64,000 bases of DNA, taken from assembly GCF_045209745.1 (NCBI RefSeq), contig NZ_CP109273.1, positions 6,386,001-6,450,000 of the forward strand. Reading direction: 5' to 3'. This document shows, one piece after another, positions 1 through 13,258 of this stretch. A program made the translations under genes and the position numbers. The notes under the pieces were generated by a model. It had not been told where the DNA came from. It saw only the letters and a list, made by a program, of their open reading frames with translations, and searched no databases. The DNA comes from Micromonospora sp045209745. Lineage in GTDB: Bacteria; Actinomycetota; Actinomycetes; Mycobacteriales; Micromonosporaceae. The number at the start of each line of letters is the position of its first letter. Within the stretch, counting starts at the first letter, position 1.

Positions 1-217
1 CCGCACCCTGGTGCCGAAGCCCGGCGCGGGCATCGCCTCCGGGTTCGCGAACATCCTCTGGGTGGTGCTGGCGGGCTGGTGGCTCGCGCTGTCGCACATC
101 GTCGCCGGCATCACCCTCTGCGTCACGATCATCGGGATTCCGTTCGGTATCGCCAACTTCAAGCTCGTCCCGGCCGCGTTCTGGCCCCTCGGCCGCGAGG
201 TCGTCGACGCACCGTAA
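1..217 (+). CDS. YccF-family membrane protein, 5' end outside window
   Basis: The reading frame is open from base 2, so only the C-terminal ~72 residues are present. They hold a hydrophobic segment (ILWVVLAGWWLALSHIVAG) and the IGIPFG motif followed by FKLVPAAFWPLGREV, which is the typical ending of YccF-domain inner-membrane proteins. Members of this family are small membrane proteins of unknown function. The fragment ends with TAA. Family assignment is by motif recognition only; the true start and any upstream partner are not visible. Confidence 0.75.
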   Translation, partial: RTLVPKPGAGIASGFANILWVVLAGWWLALSHIVAGITLCVTIIGIPFGIANFKLVPAAFWPLGREVVDAP

Positions 218-433
218 CCACTCCGGACCGGGCGTCACGGCACCACGTCGGGTGGCCAACGAAAGTCACTGGGGGCTTGCGACAAGACCCCAGTCGTGCC
301 GCAAAATCGTCGGCCGAGGTCTGAATCTGCCGACATGCAAGCCGCCGCCGGTATCGCTGGACCCGTCTCCATCAAACCCTTGGCTTGACAGTTCGTGTGC
401 GTCGTCGTCGGCCGGTGGCGAGGGTGTTCGGGT

Positions 434-518
434 GCCTTTGCTCTGCCTCAACGGAGGCAACACCCGGTGTCCGGATATCGGACGCCTGGTGTTGCGTGGG
501 TTGAAGCAGAGCAAAGGC
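434..518. repeat. 85-bp imperfect palindrome
   Basis: The left arm starts GCCTTTGCTCTGC and the right arm ends GCAGAGCAAAGGC. The arms pair over about 38 of 44 positions around a GATATC centre. The element lies in a non-coding gap between the YccF gene and a decayed helicase. It could fold into a very long hairpin or be a dispersed non-autonomous repeat. No transposase is nearby. Confidence 0.7.
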
Positions 519-541
519 GGCGACGCGGGGGTGCCTAACTC

Positions 542-559
542 GGAAGTAGACCTACTTCC
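542..559. repeat. 8-bp dyad, GGAAGTAG-AC-CTACTTCC
   Basis: A perfect 8-bp inverted repeat with a 2-base centre lies just downstream of the 85-bp palindrome. It looks like a protein-binding dyad, but no intact gene starts beside it; the next sequence is a helicase remnant. Function unknown. Confidence 0.5.
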
Positions 560-573
560 TCCCGATTAGGGCC

Positions 574-590
574 GCTTCGCGGAGCGAAGC
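574..590. repeat. Small hairpin GCTTCGC-GGA-GCGAAGC
   Basis: A perfect 7-bp stem with a 3-base loop, third in a row of inverted repeats in this gap. It might be a weak terminator; there is no T-tract on either strand. Confidence 0.45.
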
Positions 591-670
591 AGCAAGGACT
601 AACCCCCATCCGACACCAGGTGCGTCGCTGCGTCCGGGCACCTGGGCGAGGTGACCTCAGTACGCCAGCC

Positions 671-1005
671 GCCCGGTACGGGTTCACGGAGTCGTGGCAG
701 GAACGCCTCAAGCGGATCGGGCTCGACCAGATCACGCAGACCTCCCTGACCATCAACATCCGGGCCGCGCTCCCGGACGCCAACGTGCCGACCTCCATCC
801 GCAGCATCGGGCTGCCCGTCGTACACGGGTCGGCTTCTGATCTGGGCTCGATCCTCGACACCTGGCTCGCCGCGCACGCCGACGGGATCGCCTGCGTGAT
901 CGGCGACCCGACGTTCCCGTCGACGTCCCGCGTCCGGTCGCCGAGCCCCGAGCAGGCCAAGGGGCTCGAGTTCGACCTGGTCGTCCTCGTCGACCCGGAC
1001 GCTCG
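671..1005 (+). pseudogene. Remnant of HelR-type (UvrD/Rep-like) RNA polymerase-recycling helicase
   Basis: The translation gives recognisable pieces of the C-terminal helicase region: FTESWQERLKRIGLDQITQ, then LTIN joined directly to IRAALPDANVPTSIRS, then GIACVIGDP and the motif EQAKGLEFDLVVLVDPDA. In intact HelD/HelR proteins LTIN is followed by YRTPEEVM, so an internal in-frame deletion has removed the YRTP motif. After VDPDA the expected YVAMTRAT motif is absent, and the whole N-terminal Walker A half is missing. No start codon or ribosome site serves the fragment. HelR proteins release rifamycin-stalled RNA polymerase; this copy cannot. Confidence 0.7.
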
Positions 1006-1145
1006 GCCCAGCCGGGCGGCGTCGGCGGCCAGGTATCACGGACGCTGCGGGCGCGCAGGTCGGTCCAGATGCACCCCTCATCCGGGTGGTGGACAGGCTT
1101 TGGCGCAGCCGTGGAGGAACATCGATACCCGTTACGCTGCGCCTT

Positions 1146-3944
1146 GTGGAGTTTCAGGTGCTCGGGGATGTCGCGGCCAGCCACCGGGGCAGCCCGGTCG
1201 AGCTGGGTCGACGACAGGAGCGCTGTCTACTGGGGTTGCTGCTGCTGGAGCCCGGCCGGGTGATCCTGGCGTCGCGTCTGATCGAGTTACTCTGGAGTGA
1301 CGTCGACGCGGCGGAGCGTCGCGCGACCCTCCATACCTACGTGGCACGACTGCGGCGGCGGCTCGCGCCGTACGGGGTGCGCATCGTCACGCGAAGCGCG
1401 GGTTACCTGATCGACGTGGACCCTGCGACGGTCGACCTGCACCGGTTCACGGCAGAGGTGGACCGGACACGCACGATCGCCGAGCCAGCGGCCCGTGCGC
1501 AGGCCCTGGCGTCGGCCCTCGAGCTGTGGCGCGGCCCGCTGCTGGCCGGCGTCGGGGATGAGGATCTGCGCCGACGGCTCGGGCGCGGTCTGGAGGAGCG
1601 ACGGCTCGCCGCGTTCGAGCGGCGGGTGGAAGCCGAACTGGCGGCGGGTGAGCATGCCCGGGTGGTGGGGCTGCTGGCCGATCTGGTGCGGGAGTTCCCG
1701 ACCAGGGAACACGGGATCGAGCTGTTCATGCTGGCGCTGACTCGGGCCGGCAGGCGCACCGAAGCCCTGGGGGTCTATCGCAACGCGCGCCGAGCGCTGG
1801 TCGAGGAGTTCGGTGTCGAGCCCGGCCACGATCTACAGCGCCTGCACCAACGGATTCTCGCCGACAACCCGGATCTCGCGTTGCCCGCGCCCACCAGTGC
1901 TGACACAGCCGCCGTCCCGCCGAGGCACCTTCCGCGCGACGTCCCGGGCTTCGTGGGCCGCGTTGGGGATCTCGCGGCCCTGGACGACGTCGTCAGTGGC
2001 GACGGCGCGTCCTCGGGCGTCACAGCGGTCTGCACGATCGGCGGAATCGGCGGAATCGGCAAGACGGCGCTGGCGGTGCACTGGGCGCATCGTGTTGCCT
2101 CGCACTATCCCGACGGCCAGGTGTTCGTGAATCTCCGCGGCCACGGACCCGACTCGCCGACCCGTCCGATCGACGCGCTTGGCCAGCTGTTGAGAGCGCT
2201 GAACGTGCCACCGGAGCGAATACCCCTCGACGTCGACGAGGCATCGGCCCTGTACCGGTCGACGCTCGCGAACCGCAAGGTGCTGGTCCTGCTCGACAAC
2301 GCCGTCTCCTCCGAGCAGGTGCGTCCACTACTTCCGGCGTCGGCGCACTGCCTGACCGTCATCACCAGCCGCAACCGCCTCGACGGGCTGGTGGCCCACG
2401 AAGGGGCGCAGAGCCTACGGCTGGGTCTGCTGTCCGACGACGAGGCGAACCACCTGGTCGCGACGATGATCGGCACGGATCGTGCGGCATCGGCGGGCCA
2501 GGATCAGATCTTCCAGCTGGCGGCGCTCTGCGGAAACCTGCCGCTGGCCCTGCGCGTCGCCGCCGCACGGATCGTCGTGGACGAACGCCTGACCGTCCAG
2601 GATCTGCTGCTGGAACTCGCCAACGCCCGGGAGCGGCTGTCCGGCCTCGCCGTCGAGGGTGACACCGCGGTCCGGGGCGTCTTCGCGGTGTCCTACCGCG
2701 CACTGCCGGCGGCCTCGGCACGCGTGTTCCGGCTGTTGGGCCTCGTGCCGAACACAGCACTGTCGGCTGCGGCCGTGGCGGTCCTCGCGGGCCGGCCCGC
2801 AGCCCAGACGCGAGAGTCGATCGCGGACCTGGTGGACCGACACCTCCTCGACGACGACGGCACAGGCTGCTACCAGATGCACGATCTTCTCCGGCTGTAC
2901 GGCGGGGAGCGAGCCGAGCTCGAAGAATCCGAGCAGGATCGCCACCTGGCGGTGGGACGCCTCGCCGACGCGTATGTCCAGCAGGGCGTGGCCGCCCAAG
3001 CCGTGTTCCACCGCCTCCGCGCATCAGTGCCCATGCGCATCGCGCATCCACTCGCGGAGGCACCCCGATTCGACTCCCTGGACGCTGCCAGTGCCTGGTT
3101 CCAGGTGGAGGGCGGCAACCTGGTGGCGCTGGTCCGAATCAGCGATGCCCTCGGGCTGGCCCGGGAGACCTGGCAGCTCGCCGATTGCCAGTACAGCTTC
3201 CTCGTGCGAAGACATGCGCTGACGACGCTGCGCGAGACCCACGAACTGGGGGTGGTCGCGGCTCGCCTCGACGGCCGGCCGGACGGTGAGCGGCTCATGG
3301 CGAACGGGCTCGGTGTGGCTTACGCGTTGGGGCGTGATTTCGACCAGGCGATTCGTTGGATGGAAAATGCGGCGCAGGTCAACCTGGAGCAGAGTTCTCC
3401 CCGCGACGAGGTCGTCAGCCGAATGAACATCGGAAACGCCTACGGTCAGAAGGGCGACTGGGCCGAATCCGAGAAGCACTTGCAGCTGGCGACAGCTGGT
3501 GCCCGGCAGCTGGACGACGAGTTCATCCTGTGCGTCTGCCTCAGCAATCTTGGGTGGCTCTACACCGAGCAGGGCAGGGCGCAGGAGTCGCTCGCCCTGC
3601 TCGAAGAGGCGCTGAGGATCGCCGTCGACCACGACATCCGGCAGCAGATTCCACCACTCGAGATACACCTCGCCCACCAGAACGCGAACCTCGCGCGGTA
3701 CCCGGCCACGGTTCGGCACGCCAGGGCAGCGGTGGCGATGAGACACCTCGGAGATCATCTCAGTACCGCTCGTGGGCTCTACTGGCTCGGCGTGGGTCTC
3801 GACGGCCTCGGCGCCAGGGAGGAGGCGGTTGGCTGCTGGCAGGAGTCCCACGCGTTGATGACCGAAATCGGTAGCGGCGACGCCGAGTATCCCGCCGCCG
3901 CCCTCGCGGGGGCTGGTCACCACGCACCGCCCAATTCGGCCTGA
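1146..3944 (+). CDS. SARP-family regulator with BTAD, NB-ARC and TPR regions
   Basis: A 932-aa cytoplasmic transcription activator of the AfsR/DnrI/RedD type. The N-terminal ~90 residues form the OmpR-like winged helix (QERCLLGLLLLEPGRVILASRLIELLW). The bacterial transcriptional activator domain covers about 95-240. An NB-ARC/STAND ATPase follows, with Walker A GGIGGIGKT at 299-307 and a Walker B-like KVLVLLDN near 378. TPR-like helical repeats fill roughly 690-920 (NIGNAYGQKGDWAESEKHL and similar). GTG at 1146 is preferred because the protein then begins VEFQVLGDV, the usual SARP start; an upstream in-frame start would add 20 unconserved residues. SARPs usually activate secondary metabolism clusters, but no biosynthetic cluster adjoins it here. 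Confidence 0.9.
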   Translation: MEFQVLGDVAASHRGSPVELGRRQERCLLGLLLLEPGRVILASRLIELLWSDVDAAERRATLHTYVARLRRRLAPYGVRIVTRSAGYLIDVDPATVDLHRFTAEVDRTRTIAEPAARAQALASALELWRGPLLAGVGDEDLRRRLGRGLEERRLAAFERRVEAELAAGEHARVVGLLADLVREFPTREHGIELFMLALTRAGRRTEALGVYRNARRALVEEFGVEPGHDLQRLHQRILADNPDLALPAPTSADTAAVPPRHLPRDVPGFVGRVGDLAALDDVVSGDGASSGVTAVCTIGGIGGIGKTALAVHWAHRVASHYPDGQVFVNLRGHGPDSPTRPIDALGQLLRALNVPPERIPLDVDEASALYRSTLANRKVLVLLDNAVSSEQVRPLLPASAHCLTVITSRNRLDGLVAHEGAQSLRLGLLSDDEANHLVATMIGTDRAASAGQDQIFQLAALCGNLPLALRVAAARIVVDERLTVQDLLLELANARERLSGLAVEGDTAVRGVFAVSYRALPAASARVFRLLGLVPNTALSAAAVAVLAGRPAAQTRESIADLVDRHLLDDDGTGCYQMHDLLRLYGGERAELEESEQDRHLAVGRLADAYVQQGVAAQAVFHRLRASVPMRIAHPLAEAPRFDSLDAASAWFQVEGGNLVALVRISDALGLARETWQLADCQYSFLVRRHALTTLRETHELGVVAARLDGRPDGERLMANGLGVAYALGRDFDQAIRWMENAAQVNLEQSSPRDEVVSRMNIGNAYGQKGDWAESEKHLQLATAGARQLDDEFILCVCLSNLGWLYTEQGRAQESLALLEEALRIAVDHDIRQQIPPLEIHLAHQNANLARYPATVRHARAAVAMRHLGDHLSTARGLYWLGVGLDGLGAREEAVGCWQESHALMTEIGSGDAEYPAAALAGAGHHAPPNSA

Positions 3945-4053
3945 GCGCGCCGGGCCGCCCTGGCTTGGTAAGGATTTGGTCAGTTCGCCGCGCCAACCTC
4001 TCAGGTAGAGCCGGCGTAGATGAACTGGCCGGAAGAACCCAAGGGGAGGATCA

Positions 4054-4467
4054 ATGCTCGGCAAATTGGCACGGGTCGGCGCGATCGTACTGACCACCGC
4101 CGCTGCGGCACTTGCGCCTGTACCGGCGTCGGCCGACTCGGGCGGCGGCTGCCGCAACTACGGGGCCTTCTCGAACCCGTACGTCTGCATCAGTGTTCGC
4201 AGTGGCACGACGAATCCGCTCATCGGCGACTTCTACCTCAACTCCACTCCGTCCGGTGAGCGAACAGCCAACATCCAAATCGTGGCGTGGTGCGGCAACA
4301 GCGCGACCTTCACCAACCCCTATTGGTGGACGATCGTCCCCAACCACTCGCCCCAGATCGCCATGAACAAACCGTGCGCCAGTGGCTACGCGTACACGCG
4401 GGCGGCCTTCTACAACGCCAACAACGCTCACATGTACACGGCGACCAGCCTGACCCAGTATTGGTGA
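4054..4467 (+). CDS. Small secreted cysteine-containing protein
   Basis: A 137-aa protein with a clear Sec signal peptide (KLARVGAIVLTTAAAALAP, cleavage near ASA-DS at ~29). The mature part has four cysteines (CRNYG, VCIS, WCGN, PCAS), which suggests two disulphides, and many Asn/Tyr/Ser residues. A strong ribosome site (GGGGAGG) precedes ATG. I do not recognise a family. It lies 109 bases after the SARP gene on the same strand and could be its target, but that is only an inference from position. Confidence 0.75.
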   Translation: MLGKLARVGAIVLTTAAAALAPVPASADSGGGCRNYGAFSNPYVCISVRSGTTNPLIGDFYLNSTPSGERTANIQIVAWCGNSATFTNPYWWTIVPNHSPQIAMNKPCASGYAYTRAAFYNANNAHMYTATSLTQYW

Positions 4468-4513
4468 CCTGGGGCGAGGTGAGCACGGGCTTTTTCCGCA
4501 GGGCCAGCACAGG

Positions 4514-4741
4514 GTGGCTCTGCGGAAACGCCGTTCGATAGCGCAGCGACTGACCGCGCGGGAGACCGAGATCGTCGAGCTGCTCGCGCAGGGCCTGTCC
4601 AACGCCGAGATCGCCGACCAGCTCTTCATCGAGACCAGCACGGTCGAGTCGCACCTCGGACGCGCCATGGCGAAGATCGGCGCACGGGACCGACTACAGA
4701 CCGTCGTGTGGGCGTACCAGAACGGTGTGTTCCGACGGTGA
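4514..4741 (+). CDS. Stand-alone LuxR/NarL-type HTH protein
   Basis: 75 residues that are almost only a LuxR C-terminal DNA-binding domain (LTARETEIVELLAQGLSNAEIA, then TSTVESHLGRAMAKIGARDR). No receiver or sensor domain precedes it. The tail WAYQNGVFRR resembles the end of NarL-type response regulators, such as the one at 62534 (VEVAMWAYETNRRR). It may be a real orphan regulator or the surviving end of a response regulator. An imperfect inverted repeat (CCGCAGGGCCA / TGGCTCTGCGG) overlaps the GTG start. Confidence 0.6.
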   Translation: MALRKRRSIAQRLTARETEIVELLAQGLSNAEIADQLFIETSTVESHLGRAMAKIGARDRLQTVVWAYQNGVFRR

Positions 4742-4867
4742 CAGCCGCCCCGGGACCCGGCAAGCGCGCCGTGACGCCGAGCGTCGACAGTGGATGTCGC
4801 CGGAGTACGATCCCGTTCGTACCGCAGTTGTGAACTCCAGCTGTCGACCCCTCGATAGGAGCCTGGC

Positions 4868-5665
4868 ATGGTCGGCCCGGACGACGAACTCGCCGCGAAG
4901 CTTCAGCCCGACGTGCCGCACGCGGCGCGGATCTGGAACTACTGGATGGGCGGCAAGGACAACTTCCAGTCCGACCGGGCCGCCGGCGACGCGGTCGCCG
5001 ACGTCTACCCGGAGATCGTCCTCATGGCGCAGCAGTCACGCGTGTTCCTGGTGCGGACCGTGCGTTACCTCGCCGCCGAGGTGGGCATCCGGCAGTTCCT
5101 CGACATCGGCACCGGCCTGCCCACCATGCAGAACACGCATGCGGTCGCCCAGGGGATCGCGCCCGACTCGCGGATCGTCTACGTGGACAACGACCCGATG
5201 GTGCTGGTGCACGCGCGGGCACTGCTGGCCAGCACGACGTCGGAGGGCGTCACCACCTACGTGCCCGCCGACTACCACGACCCGGAGAAGATTCTCGCCG
5301 AGGCGGCGCAGACGCTCGACTTCGACCAGCCCATCGCCGTGATGTACATGGGTGTGCTGGGCTACGAGCCCGACCTGGCCGTGGTGCGCTCGATTGTCGA
5401 AACGACGATGGACGCGATGCCGTCCGGCAGTCACCTGGTGCTGTGGGACGGCACCAACACCAGCCCGGCGGTGGTTTCCGGTGCCGCCCGGCTGGCGCAG
5501 AGCGGCGGCGTTCCATACATTCTGCGCAGCCCGGCGAACCTCGGCAGTTGTTTCTCCGGGCTGACGATGGTGGAGCCGGGCCTGGTGCCGATCCCCCTGT
5601 GGCGACCGGACGAGCCCGACGCCACCGGGATCGACGCCTACGGCGCCGTGGCCCGTAAACCCTGA
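4868..5665 (+). CDS. SAM-dependent methyltransferase, PF04672 (DUF574) family
   Basis: A 265-aa cytosolic protein of an actinomycete-specific methyltransferase family. The diagnostic N-terminal RIWNYWMGGKDNF is present near residue 20, followed by the Rossmann glycine motif DIGTGLPT at about 79-86 and the acidic strand end VYVDNDP. The length is normal for the family. AGGAG lies seven bases before ATG. Substrates of this family are mostly unknown. A strong hairpin follows the stop codon. Confidence 0.9.
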   Translation: MVGPDDELAAKLQPDVPHAARIWNYWMGGKDNFQSDRAAGDAVADVYPEIVLMAQQSRVFLVRTVRYLAAEVGIRQFLDIGTGLPTMQNTHAVAQGIAPDSRIVYVDNDPMVLVHARALLASTTSEGVTTYVPADYHDPEKILAEAAQTLDFDQPIAVMYMGVLGYEPDLAVVRSIVETTMDAMPSGSHLVLWDGTNTSPAVVSGAARLAQSGGVPYILRSPANLGSCFSGLTMVEPGLVPIPLWRPDEPDATGIDAYGAVARKP

Positions 5666-5680
5666 CCCGCAGGGCGCCGC

Positions 5681-5709
5681 CCCGCTCCCGCCGCGACGGC
5701 GGGAGCGGG
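5681..5709. terminator. Hairpin between convergent genes
   Basis: A perfect 13-bp stem (CCCGCTCCCGCCG / CGGCGGGAGCGGG) with a CGA loop lies 16 bases after the methyltransferase stop and just before the end of the convergent CBM2 gene. It has no long T-tract, as is common in actinomycetes. It probably serves both genes. Confidence 0.75.
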
Positions 5710-5721
5710 ATCGACGTCGTT

Positions 5722-6450
5722 TCACCGGGCGCAGGACATCGTCAACCCGTCGGGCACCGCGCTGGTCGTCACGAGCAGACCGAACGTCGTCACACCGTCC
5801 AGCACCAGCGTTCCGTTGTACGAGACGTTGCGGACCGTGACGTCCATACCGACGGTCTCGGCCACGCCGCTCCAGACCGACTGGATGCGCTCGTCACCGG
5901 ACCACCGCCACGAGACACGCCAACTGTCCAGTGGCTGCGTCCCGGTGTTGCGGACCGTGACCGTGGCGACGAAGCCGTTGCCCCAGCGGGCGTCGATCGT
6001 GGCCGTCGCGCGGCACGCGGTCAGCGGGGCGGTCCGGACCATCGAGACCACGTACGGATCCCGCCGGCCGTCGACGTCGGTGAACCGATACCAGTACTCC
6101 GTGTCGGGCGTCAGCCGGTCGATGGTCACCGAGCCGTTGCGCTCCGGCCCGGAGACAGCCACGGTCACCGGCGCCCGCCACTGTTGGGCGTCCTCGCGGC
6201 TGGCGAAGAGGCTGACGGTCATCGGCGGGTCGTAGCCGCAGGGCGGGCGGAAGAAGATCGCGTACGAGATGGTCACGCTCGTGGTGGTGACCCCGGCGAC
6301 GCCAGCGGTGATCGGCAAAGCCGGCGGGCAGGTCATCGTCGGTGACGGCGAGGGCGTTGGCGTGGTCGAGGGCGTCGCCTCTGTGGTGCCGCTCGTTCCG
6401 CCCCAGACGGCCAGCGCCATGGTCGTGACGGCGAGGAACATGCGAAGCAT
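5722..6450 (-). CDS. Secreted FnIII-CBM2 protein without a catalytic domain
   Basis: 242 aa. A signal peptide (about 1-25) is followed by a Pro/Thr/Ser linker, then a fibronectin III-like domain (about 42-140; LTPDTEYWYRFTDVDGRR). The C-terminal ~100 residues are a CBM2 cellulose/chitin-binding module with its two end cysteines (C146, C240), the WGNGF and SWRVSWRWSGDE segments, and NVSYNG. No hydrolase domain is present, so it may be a surface or matrix-binding accessory protein. It is one of three CBM2 proteins in the window. Confidence 0.85.
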   Translation of the reverse strand: MLRMFLAVTTMALAVWGGTSGTTEATPSTTPTPSPSPTMTCPPALPITAGVAGVTTTSVTISYAIFFRPPCGYDPPMTVSLFASREDAQQWRAPVTVAVSGPERNGSVTIDRLTPDTEYWYRFTDVDGRRDPYVVSMVRTAPLTACRATATIDARWGNGFVATVTVRNTGTQPLDSWRVSWRWSGDERIQSVWSGVAETVGMDVTVRNVSYNGTLVLDGVTTFGLLVTTSAVPDGLTMSCAR

Positions 6451-6904
6451 CGGTACCTCCGGTGGTTACCGGGCACCGCTGACCGAGGTGGTAGCCGGTG
6501 CCGCGCTCGGGTTTCCGGCCACCGACGAGGACCGCCCGGCACGGGTGGCCTGACCACCTCGTGCGTCCCGTGGACCGAAGAAGATGCGGTGCGCGCTGGC
6601 TCCCGAGCACGACCGAACCACAGCATTGCATTCGATCAGTATCGATACAAGAGCCGTCGTGGTCTATCAACTCGGACGCAGGAGCTGAAGCGTAGGTGAC
6701 GCCGGTGCGTTGACGTCGATAACCGGGCAGGATCCGGCCGTCACGCGCGATAGCCAAAAACTTTTGTGCACTTCCTACAACTGAGGGACGGTTGGTTCGG
6801 TGGTAGCGCCATAGCGCTGGCAGCCGCCAGACGGAAAGGTGATCACTGCTGGGGGCCGTCGTCTCCCGGCACGCAGGTCGAGGTCTAGCTAAGGGGTCAG
6901 TCGG
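6451..6904. other. 454-bp divergent intergenic region
   Basis: This gap separates the CBM2 gene (minus) and the carboxylase gene (plus), so it should carry both promoters. I see a GTATCGATAC palindrome near 6640 and an AT-richer stretch (CCAAAAACTTTTGTGC) near 6755. I cannot assign a clear -35/-10 pair. No small gene is convincing here. Confidence 0.4.
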
Positions 6905-12370
<5,466 letters not shown>

Positions 12371-12454
12371 TGGCGAGATCGGGCGGGGCGCGCTCAGTTC
12401 CACTGGTTCTGGTTGAGGAACCGGGCGAAGCCCGCGCGGATCAATGTCGCTGGC

Positions 12455-13069
12455 TCAGCCGGTTCGTTGCTCGCGGCTCGGGTCACTGTCGGCCTGCCAG
12501 GCCGTGACGAGATCATCGCGAGCCCGGGCGACACGGGAGCGGATGGTGCCGACGGGGCACTGGCAGACGTCCGCGGCCTCGGCGTAGGACAGGCCGAGCA
12601 CGTGGGTGGCGACGAACGCCTCGCGACGCTCCCGGCTCAGACCGGCGATCAACTGGTGCAGGGTCACGCCCTCGTCGGCGCCGGCACTGATCGCACCGGC
12701 GGCCTCGGCCGCCGCCTGCCAGTCCGGCACCGATGCCAACCTCGGCCGGGCCACCGCCGTCCGGACGTGGTCCACGGCGACGCGCCGGGCGATCGTGAAC
12801 ACCCACGTCCGGGCCGACGAGCGGCCGGCGAAGCCGGGCAGGCTGCGAAACGCCCGCAGGAACGTCTCCTGGGTCAGGTCGTCGGCCTCACCCGGCCCGG
12901 CCAGATGCGACAGGAACCGCCAGACCTGATCCTGTAGGGCCCGGATGAACGCCGTGGCGGCCTGCCGGTCGCCCTGGCCTGCCTCCCGCGCCCACCGGGT
13001 CACCTGGTCGTCGTCAGCGACGCCGTTCCGCACGGACCACCGTCCTGTGTGCCACGGGCGCTCCTTCAT
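12455..13069 (-). CDS. sigC: ECF sigma factor, SigC-like
   Basis: 204 aa with region 2 (DDLTQETFLRAFRSLPGFAGRSSARTWVF, shown here as separate motifs DDLTQETFLRA and SSARTWVFTIARR) and region 4 (GLSYAEAADVCQCPVGTIRSR). The CPVGTIRSRVARARD stretch and SSARTW segment closely match what I recall of mycobacterial SigC. No anti-sigma gene adjoins it. The gene is divergent from a PepSY membrane protein. ATG at 13069 has a weak ribosome site; an internal GTG 12 codons later is preceded by AGGACGG and may be the true start. Symbol is tentative. Confidence 0.85.
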   Translation of the reverse strand: MKERPWHTGRWSVRNGVADDDQVTRWAREAGQGDRQAATAFIRALQDQVWRFLSHLAGPGEADDLTQETFLRAFRSLPGFAGRSSARTWVFTIARRVAVDHVRTAVARPRLASVPDWQAAAEAAGAISAGADEGVTLHQLIAGLSRERREAFVATHVLGLSYAEAADVCQCPVGTIRSRVARARDDLVTAWQADSDPSREQRTG

Positions 13070-13133
13070 GCCGAGATGCCGTCGTCGGATCGCCGCCGGT
13101 CAGCCGCGCACCCTGGTGGTCGGAGGGCGGTCC

Positions 13134-13161
13134 GGAAAAGTTCCCGGGGCTCCCCCGTTCG
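13134..13161 (+). promoter_or_regulatory. Candidate ECF promoter for the PepSY gene
   Basis: GGAAAA and CGTTCG are separated by 16 bases, which fits the general ECF pattern (GGAA near -35, CGT near -10). It lies in the divergent gap and points at the PepSY gene, leaving a leader of about 90 bases. Control by the neighbouring SigC-like factor is inferred from position. Confidence 0.35.
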
Positions 13162-13258
13162 GCTGATTTCCCGGTTGTCCGACTCGGCGGGAACTGGGCC
13201 CGCCCGCCGTCCGACTACCGATTCCGACCGCCCCGCGCATCGAGTCGATCGGAAACCG

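Noticed and set aside
252..569. A 105-aa frame in the first gap
   Set aside because: It crosses the palindrome arms and has no ribosome site or family-like sequence.
4489..4524. Hairpin near the small LuxR-type gene as a terminator
   Set aside because: It overlaps the start codon and lacks a T-tract on the proper side, so a terminator role is not supported.
13049..13258. N-terminal extension of the PepSY protein
   Set aside because: Arg/Ser-rich and overlaps the sigma factor gene and candidate promoter; the family start is at 13259.
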